A stretch of 64,000 nucleotides of DNA. Origin: Panacagrimonas perspica (GTDB taxonomy: Bacteria > Pseudomonadota > Gammaproteobacteria > Nevskiales > Nevskiaceae). Under the pieces are notes generated by a model that saw only the letters and a list, made by a program, of their open reading frames with translations, had not been told where the DNA came from and made no database searches. This document shows positions 55,394 to 63,950 of the stretch, piece after piece. How positions within the stretch are numbered: position 1 is the first letter of the stretch; every line of letters begins with the position of its first letter. A program made the position numbers and the translations under genes. Location of the stretch: NCBI RefSeq assembly GCF_004364935.1, contig NZ_SOBT01000008.1, forward strand, positions 2,049,534 to 2,113,533. Direction: 5' to 3'.

Positions 55394-56079
55394 GCGCGAA
55401 CGTCTGGCAGCGAATCGGCATCGCCTTGCTGTTGCTGCTGCAGATCGCGCCCGCGCTGGCTGCCGGCCGCTTCGGCGGCATCGAGAACTTCGATCTGCCA
55501 CGTGGCATGCAGGCGGACAACATCGGCGAATGGATGCGCATCGACGGCATCGAGACGCGCGCCTGGCAGTTCCATTCCACCGACGATGCGGATGCCATCG
55601 CCGAACACTTTGGGCGCGAATGGAACGGCCGATTCGTCCGTACAAAAGCCGGGGGCTGGGACATCCTGTCGCATCGCCAGGACGACTGGCTGGCGACGGT
55701 GCAGACAGGTCCTGCCGATGCGCTCGGCAACCGCCGCGGCTTCATCGCGATCGCGCATCGGTTCGCGCCACGTGATCCTCCGAGGCCACCTCCGGGCGCC
55801 CTGCCCTCGACACAACTGCTGCAGGACATCGAGGCCGAAGACCACGGCCGTCGAAGCCGCACGATGCTGCTGGTCAGCGACCAATCGGCAGCCCGGAACC
55901 TCGATTTCTATCGGGCGCACTTCCGCACGGAGGGCTTCGAGCCCTTGGCCGCAGGTGCGCTGACGAGATCTGCCGACGGCGGCGGCATGTCGCTCGTGCG
56001 CGGCAACGAGCAACTCGATCTCGCCATCGCGGAACGCGACGGACGCTCGTGGATCGTCATCGTCCAGGTGCTGCCATGA
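55390..56079 (+). CDS. Unrecognised exported protein of the Tad-like operon
   Basis: A 229-residue protein with a clear signal peptide (cleavage after ALAA, about residue 25). I do not recognise a family. The mature part looks like two related modules of about 80 residues. The first (about 55-125) contains AEHFGREWNGRF and DDWLATVQT. The second (about 150-229) contains YRAHFRTEGFEPL and LDLAIAERDGRSWIVIVQ. It overlaps the TadE-like and cpaB genes by ATGA, so it is a fixed part of the system and probably a periplasmic assembly factor. Confidence 0.7.
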   Translation: MSANVWQRIGIALLLLLQIAPALAAGRFGGIENFDLPRGMQADNIGEWMRIDGIETRAWQFHSTDDADAIAEHFGREWNGRFVRTKAGGWDILSHRQDDWLATVQTGPADALGNRRGFIAIAHRFAPRDPPRPPPGALPSTQLLQDIEAEDHGRRSRTMLLVSDQSAARNLDFYRAHFRTEGFEPLAAGALTRSADGGGMSLVRGNEQLDLAIAERDGRSWIVIVQVLP

Positions 56080-57104
56080 AGGCGCCGGACCTGACCGGCT
56101 GGATCCTGCTGGCCGCCGCGATCGGCTTCGGCGTCGGCGCGTATTTCCTGCTCCAGAACTACATGAGCGGCGAAGCGCAGCGCCTGCGCGAGACCGCGCT
56201 GCAGTCGCTGGGACCGATGGCGCGCGTGGTCGTCGCGACGCGCAACCTGGAGCCCGGCTCAATCATCAGTCGACAGTCGATGTCGATCGGCGAGATCCCG
56301 CAGCGACACCTGCCCGCTCGCGCGGTGCTGCCCGGCGATTTCGCCAGCGTCGAGAGCCGCGTGCTGAGTCGTCCGATGTCGGCCGGCGAACCTCTGCTCG
56401 ACGATTTCGTCTCGGGATTGACCGTGGAGCGCTTCTCCGACTTGCTGGAGCCGGGAACGCGCGCGATCAGTCTCGAAGTCTCTGCGCTGGAGAGCCATGC
56501 CGGACTGCTGCTGCCCGGCGACTACATCGACCTGTTCGTGCTGCTTCCCACCCGGGAGGGCCGGCACGAGAAGAAGCTCGAAGGGCTGATCGAACGGGTC
56601 AAGGTACTGGCCGCCGGGCACGAGCCTTTGCGAACCGCGGATCAGCCCTACCAGCCGCTCGAAGCGGACGGTGCGAGCTACAGCCTGATCACCGTCGGCC
56701 TGCCCTGGGCAGACGCGGAGCGGACGCTACGCGCCCGGCGCGCCGGCGAGGTCGTCTACCTGCTGCGTCCTGCGGTCGACGAGCAGTTGAGATTCGACGA
56801 CGCCGGCATCGCGCGATTCGGAGATACGCCGGCCCCCAGCGGATACACCTATTTCTCGAGCGCTGTTCCGCGCGGCGAACGACGCGACATCCGCAAGCCG
56901 GCGCCTCAACGCGCCTTCGTCGAGTCCGATGAGACGCCATCCGGCTCTGAAGAGACGCCAATCGAGGTCGGCTGGGACGACGACCCGCTGCCTCTGGACA
57001 TCCTGTTCAAACAGGTGCCGAAAACGGGCGTTGCGTCGTCCGCAGCGGCGTCCGATCCCCTGCCCGCAGCCGCAACCGTGGTCATCGGCAACGGGCATGA
57101 ATAG
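56076..57104 (+). CDS. cpaB: Flp pilus assembly protein CpaB/RcpC
   Basis: A 342-residue inner-membrane-anchored periplasmic protein. One helix lies at about residues 9-30. A SAF-type domain follows (RVVVATRNLEPGSIISRQSM and the IPQRHLPARAV segment, about 48-110), then the CpaB core with ISLEVSALESHAGLLLPGDYIDLFV (about 145-175). The Pro/Asp-rich tail is about 90 residues long. CpaB proteins interact with the Tad secretin. It overlaps the secretin gene by 8 bases. Confidence 0.9.
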   Translation: MKAPDLTGWILLAAAIGFGVGAYFLLQNYMSGEAQRLRETALQSLGPMARVVVATRNLEPGSIISRQSMSIGEIPQRHLPARAVLPGDFASVESRVLSRPMSAGEPLLDDFVSGLTVERFSDLLEPGTRAISLEVSALESHAGLLLPGDYIDLFVLLPTREGRHEKKLEGLIERVKVLAAGHEPLRTADQPYQPLEADGASYSLITVGLPWADAERTLRARRAGEVVYLLRPAVDEQLRFDDAGIARFGDTPAPSGYTYFSSAVPRGERRDIRKPAPQRAFVESDETPSGSEETPIEVGWDDDPLPLDILFKQVPKTGVASSAAASDPLPAAATVVIGNGHE

Positions 57105-58767
57105 TCGCGCATCGATCTGCCGGCGCACGATGCACCGACTGGCGCCTTGGCTCGTCATCGCCTCCCTGGTTCTCGCTGGCGTCGTGCAGGCGCAACCCGT
57201 CAATGGCTTCGGCTCGATCATCGAAATCGAAGACGGCTGGACCGCAACCGTGTTCGTGCGTGGCGTCTCGCGTATCAAGGTCGACGACAACGCGGTTGCG
57301 ACGGCCACCCTCCGCGAGCGCGGCAACACTCAGGTCTACGGCCGGACACCGGGGCGCACCCGACTCTGGGTCTGGACCGGCGCCGGCGCTCCGCTGGCGT
57401 ACGACATCCGCGTGCTGCCGACGGGCAGCAAGTCGAACCGCCTCATCGGGATCAGCGATGGTGAGCTCGCGACTCACATCGCACCCTCGGTCGTTCCTTC
57501 CGCAGATGGCGCCGCTTCCACCGAACCGCCGATGGACCTGTTCGTCGGTTCGGTATCGACCTTGCAGCTCGGAGAGATCTCGCGGATCGTCGTCGGCAAC
57601 GACAACATCGTCGAAGCCAGCGTGCTCGACGACGGCAGCCTACTGGTGCTCGGCAAGGCCCAGGGGGCGTCGGAACTGCGGGTGCTCACGGCCGGCGGCG
57701 CATCCCACGACTACAGCGTGCGCGTCTACGCGGCGCCGCCGAACGACACCCTGAACCTCGTCCGCTCGACGCTGGATGCGTTTCCCGACGTGCGGGTGCA
57801 GTCCAAGCTCGGCCGCATCCTCCTCACCGGAACGGTGGACGCGGCCAGCTTCCAACGCTTCGGCGAGCTGACGGAGCGCTTCCCCAACGTCATCTCGACG
57901 GTGACCTCCCAACTCAACATCGCCATCGAGCCGAGCGTGGTGCTCGATGTTTCGGTGCTGGAGATCAATCGCAATTATCAGCGCACCGTCGGCGTTCGCT
58001 GGCAGGACACGGCGGCGGGCCCGGCCGTGGGCATCGTCGGCAATTTCCTGCCTCATAGCCGCGTGGGCGCGGTATCGGATTTCGGAGACCAGACCGAAAA
58101 GCTCGAAGGCCTGCTGTCGCTGGTCGGATCGGGCACGCAGCGACTGAGCGGCTATCTCGGCATCACGTCGATCATCGGCTCCGAACTCCAGCTGCTGCAG
58201 GAAGAAGGCCATGCCCGCGTGCTGGCCGCGCCCAGCCTGTCGACCGTCAGCGGCGAGGAAGCCACGTTCCTCGCCGGTGGCGACTTCCCGGTGGCGATCC
58301 TCAACGAGTTCGGCCAGCCGGTCGTCGAGTTCCGCGAATTCGGCGTGCAGCTCAAGATCCAACCCTTCGTCGATCGCAGTCTCAACATCCGCTCGAAGAT
58401 CACCGCCGAGGTGAGCTCCATCGACTTCTCGGTGCAGGTCAACGGCGTGCCCGGCCTGCTGCGTCGCAAGACGACCTCGACGATCACCGCGCGTCCAGGC
58501 GAGACCGTGATCCTCTCGGGTCTGCTCGACGCCCGCGACACCCGCAATGCCGACAAGGTGCCGGGCCTTGCCAACCTTCCGATCATCGGACAGCTCTTCC
58601 GCTCCGACGATTTCATCAAGCAGCGAACCGAGCTGGTGGTGACGGTGACGCCTCGCGTGCAGCAGCCGAATGCGCCGGTCGCCGAGGGCCTGCGCGCAGC
58701 CGATCGGTACCTGCGCAAGGACCTGCTCACCGGCAGCAAGGATCTGGACAAGGCGCTGATCCAGTAG
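57097..58767 (+). CDS. cpaC: Tad/type II-III family secretin (CpaC/RcpA)
   Basis: A 556-residue outer-membrane secretin. The signal peptide ends near VVQAQ (about residue 34). Two successive pilus-formation N-terminal-like domains follow: about 38-108 (VFVRGVSRIKVDDNAVATA) and about 145-212 (LQLGEISRIVVGNDNIVEA). A BON-like domain lies near 218-275. The secretin domain runs about 285-530, with the signature VPGLANLPIIGQLFRS. The tandem N-domain pair is unusual. An alternative start lies at ATG 57130. RHS follows after 17 bases. Confidence 0.92.
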   Translation: MNSRASICRRTMHRLAPWLVIASLVLAGVVQAQPVNGFGSIIEIEDGWTATVFVRGVSRIKVDDNAVATATLRERGNTQVYGRTPGRTRLWVWTGAGAPLAYDIRVLPTGSKSNRLIGISDGELATHIAPSVVPSADGAASTEPPMDLFVGSVSTLQLGEISRIVVGNDNIVEASVLDDGSLLVLGKAQGASELRVLTAGGASHDYSVRVYAAPPNDTLNLVRSTLDAFPDVRVQSKLGRILLTGTVDAASFQRFGELTERFPNVISTVTSQLNIAIEPSVVLDVSVLEINRNYQRTVGVRWQDTAAGPAVGIVGNFLPHSRVGAVSDFGDQTEKLEGLLSLVGSGTQRLSGYLGITSIIGSELQLLQEEGHARVLAAPSLSTVSGEEATFLAGGDFPVAILNEFGQPVVEFREFGVQLKIQPFVDRSLNIRSKITAEVSSIDFSVQVNGVPGLLRRKTTSTITARPGETVILSGLLDARDTRNADKVPGLANLPIIGQLFRSDDFIKQRTELVVTVTPRVQQPNAPVAEGLRAADRYLRKDLLTGSKDLDKALIQ

Positions 58768-58784
58768 GACGAGGAGTTCGGCAC

Positions 58785-61700
58785 ATGGCGAAGAACGTCA
58801 CAGGTGGTCGCGAACGAAGCCGGATCGCAGGTCGAGGCTCGGCGATCGTCGAGTACGTCGTCACCACCAGCATGACGCTGGGCGCACTGCTGCTGCCCAT
58901 GGGCGCCGACAACCACAGCGCGTTGCAACGACTGATCGAGGCGATCCAGCGGGAGCACGCCGGTTATCTCTACGCGGCCAGCGTTCCCAGCCTGCCGCGG
59001 GGAAGTCTTGCCGGCAGCGATGTCGCAGCGGGGTATGACGGCGGCTCGGGCGATGTCCCCGATGGCGAGCCTTCTGCCGGCGATCCCTCGGACCCCGCTC
59101 CCGCGCTGGACAACGGCAATGGCGAGAACAGCGACGCCGATACCCCGGGTGAAAGCGGGGGCGATGCCGGAAGCGCGGACACAGAGGACCCCGATGACGT
59201 GGCAGACACCTCTGCACCCGACCCTATCGACGACCACCCGCTGCCGCCCGACGATCTGGCCGACGACGGCACCGACGGTGACGCCGGCAACGGCGACGGC
59301 AATTGCCCGCTCGCGACCGCGGATGGCAGCGAAGGCATGGCGAACAATGCGTTCACCAGCGCCTCGCAACGCACCGGCGTGGTGGCGACGCAGGTCGGCA
59401 ATCCCATTCATGTCGTCACCGGCAACAAGTACCAGCGCGAGGTCGACGTCGCCCTGCCCGCACTTCATCTCGCGTTCGTGCGCCACTACAACAGCCGCAG
59501 CTCGCATCGCGGTGCGCTGGGCAGCAGCTGGACGCACGGCTTCGACCTCCGCCTGTCCGATCGCGGCGATCATCTCGTGCTCTGGCAGGCCGATGGCCGG
59601 CGCATCGATTTCCCCCTCGATCGAGACGATCAGGGCGTGCGTCGCTTCCGGCCTTCGCAGTACGGCGACGGACTCTTCACGGCGGACCGTGGCGGTTACG
59701 AATGGCACTGGCGCGATCGCACCGTGCTCGGCTTCGATCGCAACCGCCGGCTCCGGCAGATCCGCGACGATCAGGGGCGGACGCTTCGCCTGGTCCGCGA
59801 CGCCGGCGGCCATCTGTTGCGGCTCGTCAACGAAGCAGGCGACGCGCTGCGCTTGCGCCACGATGCACAGGGACGAATCGACACCCTGATCACACCCGAA
59901 GGGATCGCCGCGCGCTATGCCTACGACGACGGCGGCAACCTGGTCCGCGTCGAGTATCCCGACAAAGGCGTCCGTCGCTACCACTACGATGATCCGGGCG
60001 ACGCGCACAACCTCACCGGCATCAGCGTCGGCGCTGGTGACGACGCGCTCCAGCGCATCAAGACCTGGGCCTACGATGCGCAGGATCGCGGCGTGCTCTA
60101 CCGGCCCGAGAACAAAGACGAACAGATAGAGCTCGTCTTCGAGAATGGCCGCACGCGGGTGACCGATTCGCGAAAGCGCAGCAGCCTGTACTTCGGCATC
60201 GCGCTGAACGGGATACCGGTCGTGACGCGCATCGAGGGCCCTGGCTGCACACCCTGCCAGCCGACGCGCATGGCCGGTGAGCTTCGTTACGACTACGACG
60301 AGCGCGCCAATCTCATCGGTCTCGTCTCTGCCGATGGCAGCGTGCGACGTTACGAACGCGACACACTCGGACGAGTCGTCTCGATGACCGACTCCATCGG
60401 GGATGGCCGCCCCGCAGAGCGGCTGCGCTTTTCGTACTGGCGCGACACCGACGAAGTGGAAGCCGTCGCGCGAAACAGCATCAAGCCCGGTGCCGAGCAC
60501 GCGATCCAACTGAAGTATCGCGACGACGGGCAGATCGAGGAACGGCGCGAGACGGGATTCGCTCCCTTGCCTGGCGGAGGCTACGTACCGATCCGGCGCA
60601 GCCAGCGCATCTCGTACGCGGGCAATCGCCTCGCTGCCATCGAGCCCTTTCGCCCGGGCAGCGAGGCGATAACACGCGTGGCCCGCGACGTGGAAACCGG
60701 CATGCTGGACGTGACGTTCCCGGATCACGGCGCTTTGCGGGTGCTGCGATGGGACGAGCGCGGACGTCCGCGCGTGCTGCAGGCCGACGAGCAGACGCCG
60801 CTGGAACTGCACTACGACGCCATCGGCAGGGTCGAGGCGGCGACGTCCGATCGCGGGCGCCTCGAGTTCCAGTACGCGCCGCAAGGGCAACTCGCGGAGA
60901 TCCGCGGGCCTGGGGGCGTCGGCAAGCGGATTCATCTTCGCAAGCGACGCGCTGACGCCTCTGCAATGGTGGTAGCGAATGAAGACCGACCGACGGCAAG
61001 AGGGGTATCGGTCCCTGTGCCTGACGATGTCCGCTCTGGTCTACGTTCGGTAACCGACGGTCGCGGCATGACCACGACTTACGGCGTCGACGACTTCGGC
61101 CGGCGCGTCTTCACGCAGTCTCCAGACAGCGGCCTGACCCTGTACGACTACGACGAGGACAACCACCTTCGAAGCAAGACGACTGCGTCGAATGCAACGG
61201 CCACCTTCGACCGCGACGCCACGAACCGGCTGACCGGGATCCGGACGAACGACGAGGCTGCGCGTTTCGGCTGGACGCCGCCGGGACCCGCGTCGCGCGT
61301 TTCGGCGATCCGCACGGCCGAAGGCACCGAACAAACCCTCTACGACAATGCGGGCCGTGTGACGCAGCAGGTCGATGTGATCGGCGCCCGTCGCTACGTC
61401 ACCGAATACCGCTATGCGTTTGACGGAAAGCTTATGTCGAAGCAATTGCCGGACGGCCGGGTCCTCGAATACCGATATCGCGAAAGCGATCGGCACCCGC
61501 CTGAACTGGCGGAAATCGTCGAACGGCGATGGATGCAAAAGCATCCGCTGATCAGCGATATGCAGCTCGCCGACGCTGCGATCGGCGACCGCACCGAGGA
61601 ATGGATCACCCGTAATGGGATCAAGACATCGCTCGAGTGGGAGGGCGACATCCTCGCACGCCTTCGCATCGGCGCTCTCCACGATTTCGCTTATGGCCAC

Positions 61701-63950
61701 GACGCACACGGAAGGATCGTCCGGATCGACGATCGGGACGAGGTTGCCGCGCGCTATCGCTTCGATTCGCGGGGTCGCCTCGACTTCGCGCTGACCCCGT
61801 CAGCACTGACCGGATACCGCTACGACCCGAACGGCAATCGCACGCAGAGCGTGGTCGACGGACACCCAGTCGACTACCGATATGGCGAGAAGGACAATCG
61901 ATTGACTGAGGTTTACCCTCGAATCCTCCCGTGGCTACCGCCGATGAGGTTCGGCGTGCAGGCCATGATCGACGCGTCTTCCCACCTGTCGCCGCCGCTC
62001 GAGCAGATCTCGAACATCGTCGAGGCTGACCCGCTTCCTGACCGGATCGAGCCGCGCTACTCCGCCAGCGGAGAAATGGAGCGCCTCGGCGCGCTGCGCT
62101 TCGGCTACAACGCCAACGGCCAGATCGCCGACGTCTGGCGCGGCACCCGCCATCTGGCGCACTACCGCTACAACGTTCGCGCGCAGCGCATCGCCAAGCA
62201 GATCTCCGGCGTCGCCGCTGAACAGCACTTCCTGTACGAAAACGGAAGATTGGTTGCGGAAGCCGATTCGAGCGGCAAGGTTCGCGTTCAGTACCTGTAC
62301 CTCGGTCAGCGGCCTGTCGCGATGCTCACCGATGGAGCGGCCTATTTCATTCACGCCAATCACCTCGGCGCGCCGATCGCCGTGACCGACGACACGAAGA
62401 TCGTGATCTGGCGTGCGGCTTACTCTCCGTTCGGCCGCGCATCCGTCGACGAGGATCCGGATCGCGATGGGCATTCGTTCACCCTCAACCTGCGACTGCC
62501 CGGGCAGTACGAAGACACGGAGACGGGCCTGCACTACAACCATCATCGCTACTACGACCCGGACCTGGGCCGCTACCTGTCACCCGATCCGCTGGGCTTG
62601 GAAGCCGGCCCAAATCCCTACGTCTACGCAGACAATGATCCGATCAATCACATCGATCCCACCGGCCTGCTGCTGTTCGCATTCGATGGAACCGGCAACA
62701 ACGATCCGCCTCTGAGCAAGCGTGATATCTCGAATGTCGTGAAGTTTCGCGATGCGTATCTCGGCGATCCTGGGGAGTTGAGCGTAAGGAGCGTCGATGG
62801 CGCGGAGAGCGAGCAGCACTATTTCTACATCAGCGGCGCGGGCACCACCGACGCCCGAACCGGGATCAGCGGCGACGCCTACTACGACGCCCTGACCGGC
62901 AGTTCGATGATCGATCGCGTCGCCGCGCTCGCAGACGACTTCTTCGATCACATGGCCTGGCTGTATCTCAACCATCAGAAATCGGTGCAGCTGAATGTCG
63001 ACACCATCGGTTTCAGCCGCGGAGCCGCCCAGGCGCGCGTGTTCACCAATCTTCTGACCGCTTTCCTCAACGGTGAAGACGAGTTCGTTCTCGACCACAG
63101 CAGCGGACGCCGTTACGACTTCAGCTTCGGAGATCCCGATTTTGCCCGCAAGTACATGCAGGACAGCTGTATCGATGTGAATCTGCGTTTCATGGCCCTG
63201 TTCGACACCGTCCCCCACTACAGCGCCAACCAGTTCCATCTCGAAGCCGCCGGGATCAGCCAGGACGACGATCTACGCCAGCTTGATCTTGGCGTCGGAG
63301 CGGCGGACGATCCCAACGCGATGCAATACGTCGCTCACGCCGTCGCAGCGAACGAAGACCGCCAGGGATTTCACGCGATCTCGATCCACCCTCACCCGTT
63401 GAAGGGAAATACGGAGTCTCGAATGGAGATGGGTTTCATCGGGGCGCATGCGGATATCGGAGGCGGGTATTCCGAAGGCGATCTGCCGGATGTGGCATTG
63501 ATGTGGATGGTTAAGAGGGCGGAGGTGGCGGGAGTTTCTATTGATTCGGGCACTACTGGCGTTCTCCACAACAATCGCTGGGATCGGGTTACGGTCCCCG
63601 TGCTGCACGACAGCAAAGACGCGCGACTATTTTTTCGCGACGGACGAAATTTCAAATACATGAATGACGTCGACGAGATCCCCCAGCGACGCTGGTACGA
63701 TAATTTCGAAGATCTCGACGCCTATGGGATGGACTACGAGACGTCGCTAAGAGGATTCTGGGGAGAACAGTACAAATCGGGGCCGTATCCGACTCGCGGA
63801 ACCGAAGACCATGAAGGTAACAATACCTTGGTCGGCCTAGTAAACGGCCCCGCATATCGGCAATGGCTCATCGAAAATTACGGCATCGACGTGGTCATTA
63901 ATGAGACCGGTCTAAACAGGGATCGACGTCCTCCGCAGGCACGACGATGA
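58785..63950 (+). CDS. RHS-repeat polymorphic toxin with Flp-type prepilin leader and DUF2235/Tle1-like lipase domain
   Basis: A 1721-residue protein in four parts. (1) Residues 1-45: basic leader and class III prepilin motif G18/SAIVEY, with Glu at +5 and Tyr at +6, then a hydrophobic stretch. (2) About 70-200: Asp/Gly/Pro-rich acidic linker. (3) About 205-1296: RHS/YD shell of YRYD-type repeats closed by the RHS core (TGLHYNHHRYYDPDLGRYL, then DPLGL and NHIDPTG). (4) 1297 to the end: alpha/beta hydrolase with FAFDGTGNN, nucleophile Ser1411 in DTIGFSRGAAQAR, FDTVPHY, and H1555/D1557 in GAHADIGGGY, as in DUF2235/Tle1 phospholipase effectors. RHS shells usually encapsulate a C-terminal toxin. 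The leader suggests handling by the Tad prepilin machinery (inference). GC drops in the last 400 bases. Confidence 0.88.
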   Translation: MAKNVTGGRERSRIAGRGSAIVEYVVTTSMTLGALLLPMGADNHSALQRLIEAIQREHAGYLYAASVPSLPRGSLAGSDVAAGYDGGSGDVPDGEPSAGDPSDPAPALDNGNGENSDADTPGESGGDAGSADTEDPDDVADTSAPDPIDDHPLPPDDLADDGTDGDAGNGDGNCPLATADGSEGMANNAFTSASQRTGVVATQVGNPIHVVTGNKYQREVDVALPALHLAFVRHYNSRSSHRGALGSSWTHGFDLRLSDRGDHLVLWQADGRRIDFPLDRDDQGVRRFRPSQYGDGLFTADRGGYEWHWRDRTVLGFDRNRRLRQIRDDQGRTLRLVRDAGGHLLRLVNEAGDALRLRHDAQGRIDTLITPEGIAARYAYDDGGNLVRVEYPDKGVRRYHYDDPGDAHNLTGISVGAGDDALQRIKTWAYDAQDRGVLYRPENKDEQIELVFENGRTRVTDSRKRSSLYFGIALNGIPVVTRIEGPGCTPCQPTRMAGELRYDYDERANLIGLVSADGSVRRYERDTLGRVVSMTDSIGDGRPAERLRFSYWRDTDEVEAVARNSIKPGAEHAIQLKYRDDGQIEERRETGFAPLPGGGYVPIRRSQRISYAGNRLAAIEPFRPGSEAITRVARDVETGMLDVTFPDHGALRVLRWDERGRPRVLQADEQTPLELHYDAIGRVEAATSDRGRLEFQYAPQGQLAEIRGPGGVGKRIHLRKRRADASAMVVANEDRPTARGVSVPVPDDVRSGLRSVTDGRGMTTTYGVDDFGRRVFTQSPDSGLTLYDYDEDNHLRSKTTASNATATFDRDATNRLTGIRTNDEAARFGWTPPGPASRVSAIRTAEGTEQTLYDNAGRVTQQVDVIGARRYVTEYRYAFDGKLMSKQLPDGRVLEYRYRESDRHPPELAEIVERRWMQKHPLISDMQLADAAIGDRTEEWITRNGIKTSLEWEGDILARLRIGALHDFAYGHDAHGRIVRIDDRDEVAARYRFDSRGRLDFALTPSALTGYRYDPNGNRTQSVVDGHPVDYRYGEKDNRLTEVYPRILPWLPPMRFGVQAMIDASSHLSPPLEQISNIVEADPLPDRIEPRYSASGEMERLGALRFGYNANGQIADVWRGTRHLAHYRYNVRAQRIAKQISGVAAEQHFLYENGRLVAEADSSGKVRVQYLYLGQRPVAMLTDGAAYFIHANHLGAPIAVTDDTKIVIWRAAYSPFGRASVDEDPDRDGHSFTLNLRLPGQYEDTETGLHYNHHRYYDPDLGRYLSPDPLGLEAGPNPYVYADNDPINHIDPTGLLLFAFDGTGNNDPPLSKRDISNVVKFRDAYLGDPGELSVRSVDGAESEQHYFYISGAGTTDARTGISGDAYYDALTGSSMIDRVAALADDFFDHMAWLYLNHQKSVQLNVDTIGFSRGAAQARVFTNLLTAFLNGEDEFVLDHSSGRRYDFSFGDPDFARKYMQDSCIDVNLRFMALFDTVPHYSANQFHLEAAGISQDDDLRQLDLGVGAADDPNAMQYVAHAVAANEDRQGFHAISIHPHPLKGNTESRMEMGFIGAHADIGGGYSEGDLPDVALMWMVKRAEVAGVSIDSGTTGVLHNNRWDRVTVPVLHDSKDARLFFRDGRNFKYMNDVDEIPQRRWYDNFEDLDAYGMDYETSLRGFWGEQYKSGPYPTRGTEDHEGNNTLVGLVNGPAYRQWLIENYGIDVVINETGLNRDRRPPQARR

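Noticed and set aside
58152-60935. A 927-codon minus-strand frame opposite the secretin and RHS genes
   Set aside because: It spans two clearly coding plus-strand genes, is low in motif content and reflects GC3 bias.
58785-63950. Reading the RHS gene as a Tc-toxin C subunit or a wall-associated protein
   Set aside because: No TcB/TcC partner, Sec signal or wall anchor is present. The pilin-type leader and lipase tip argue for a Tad-linked effector instead.
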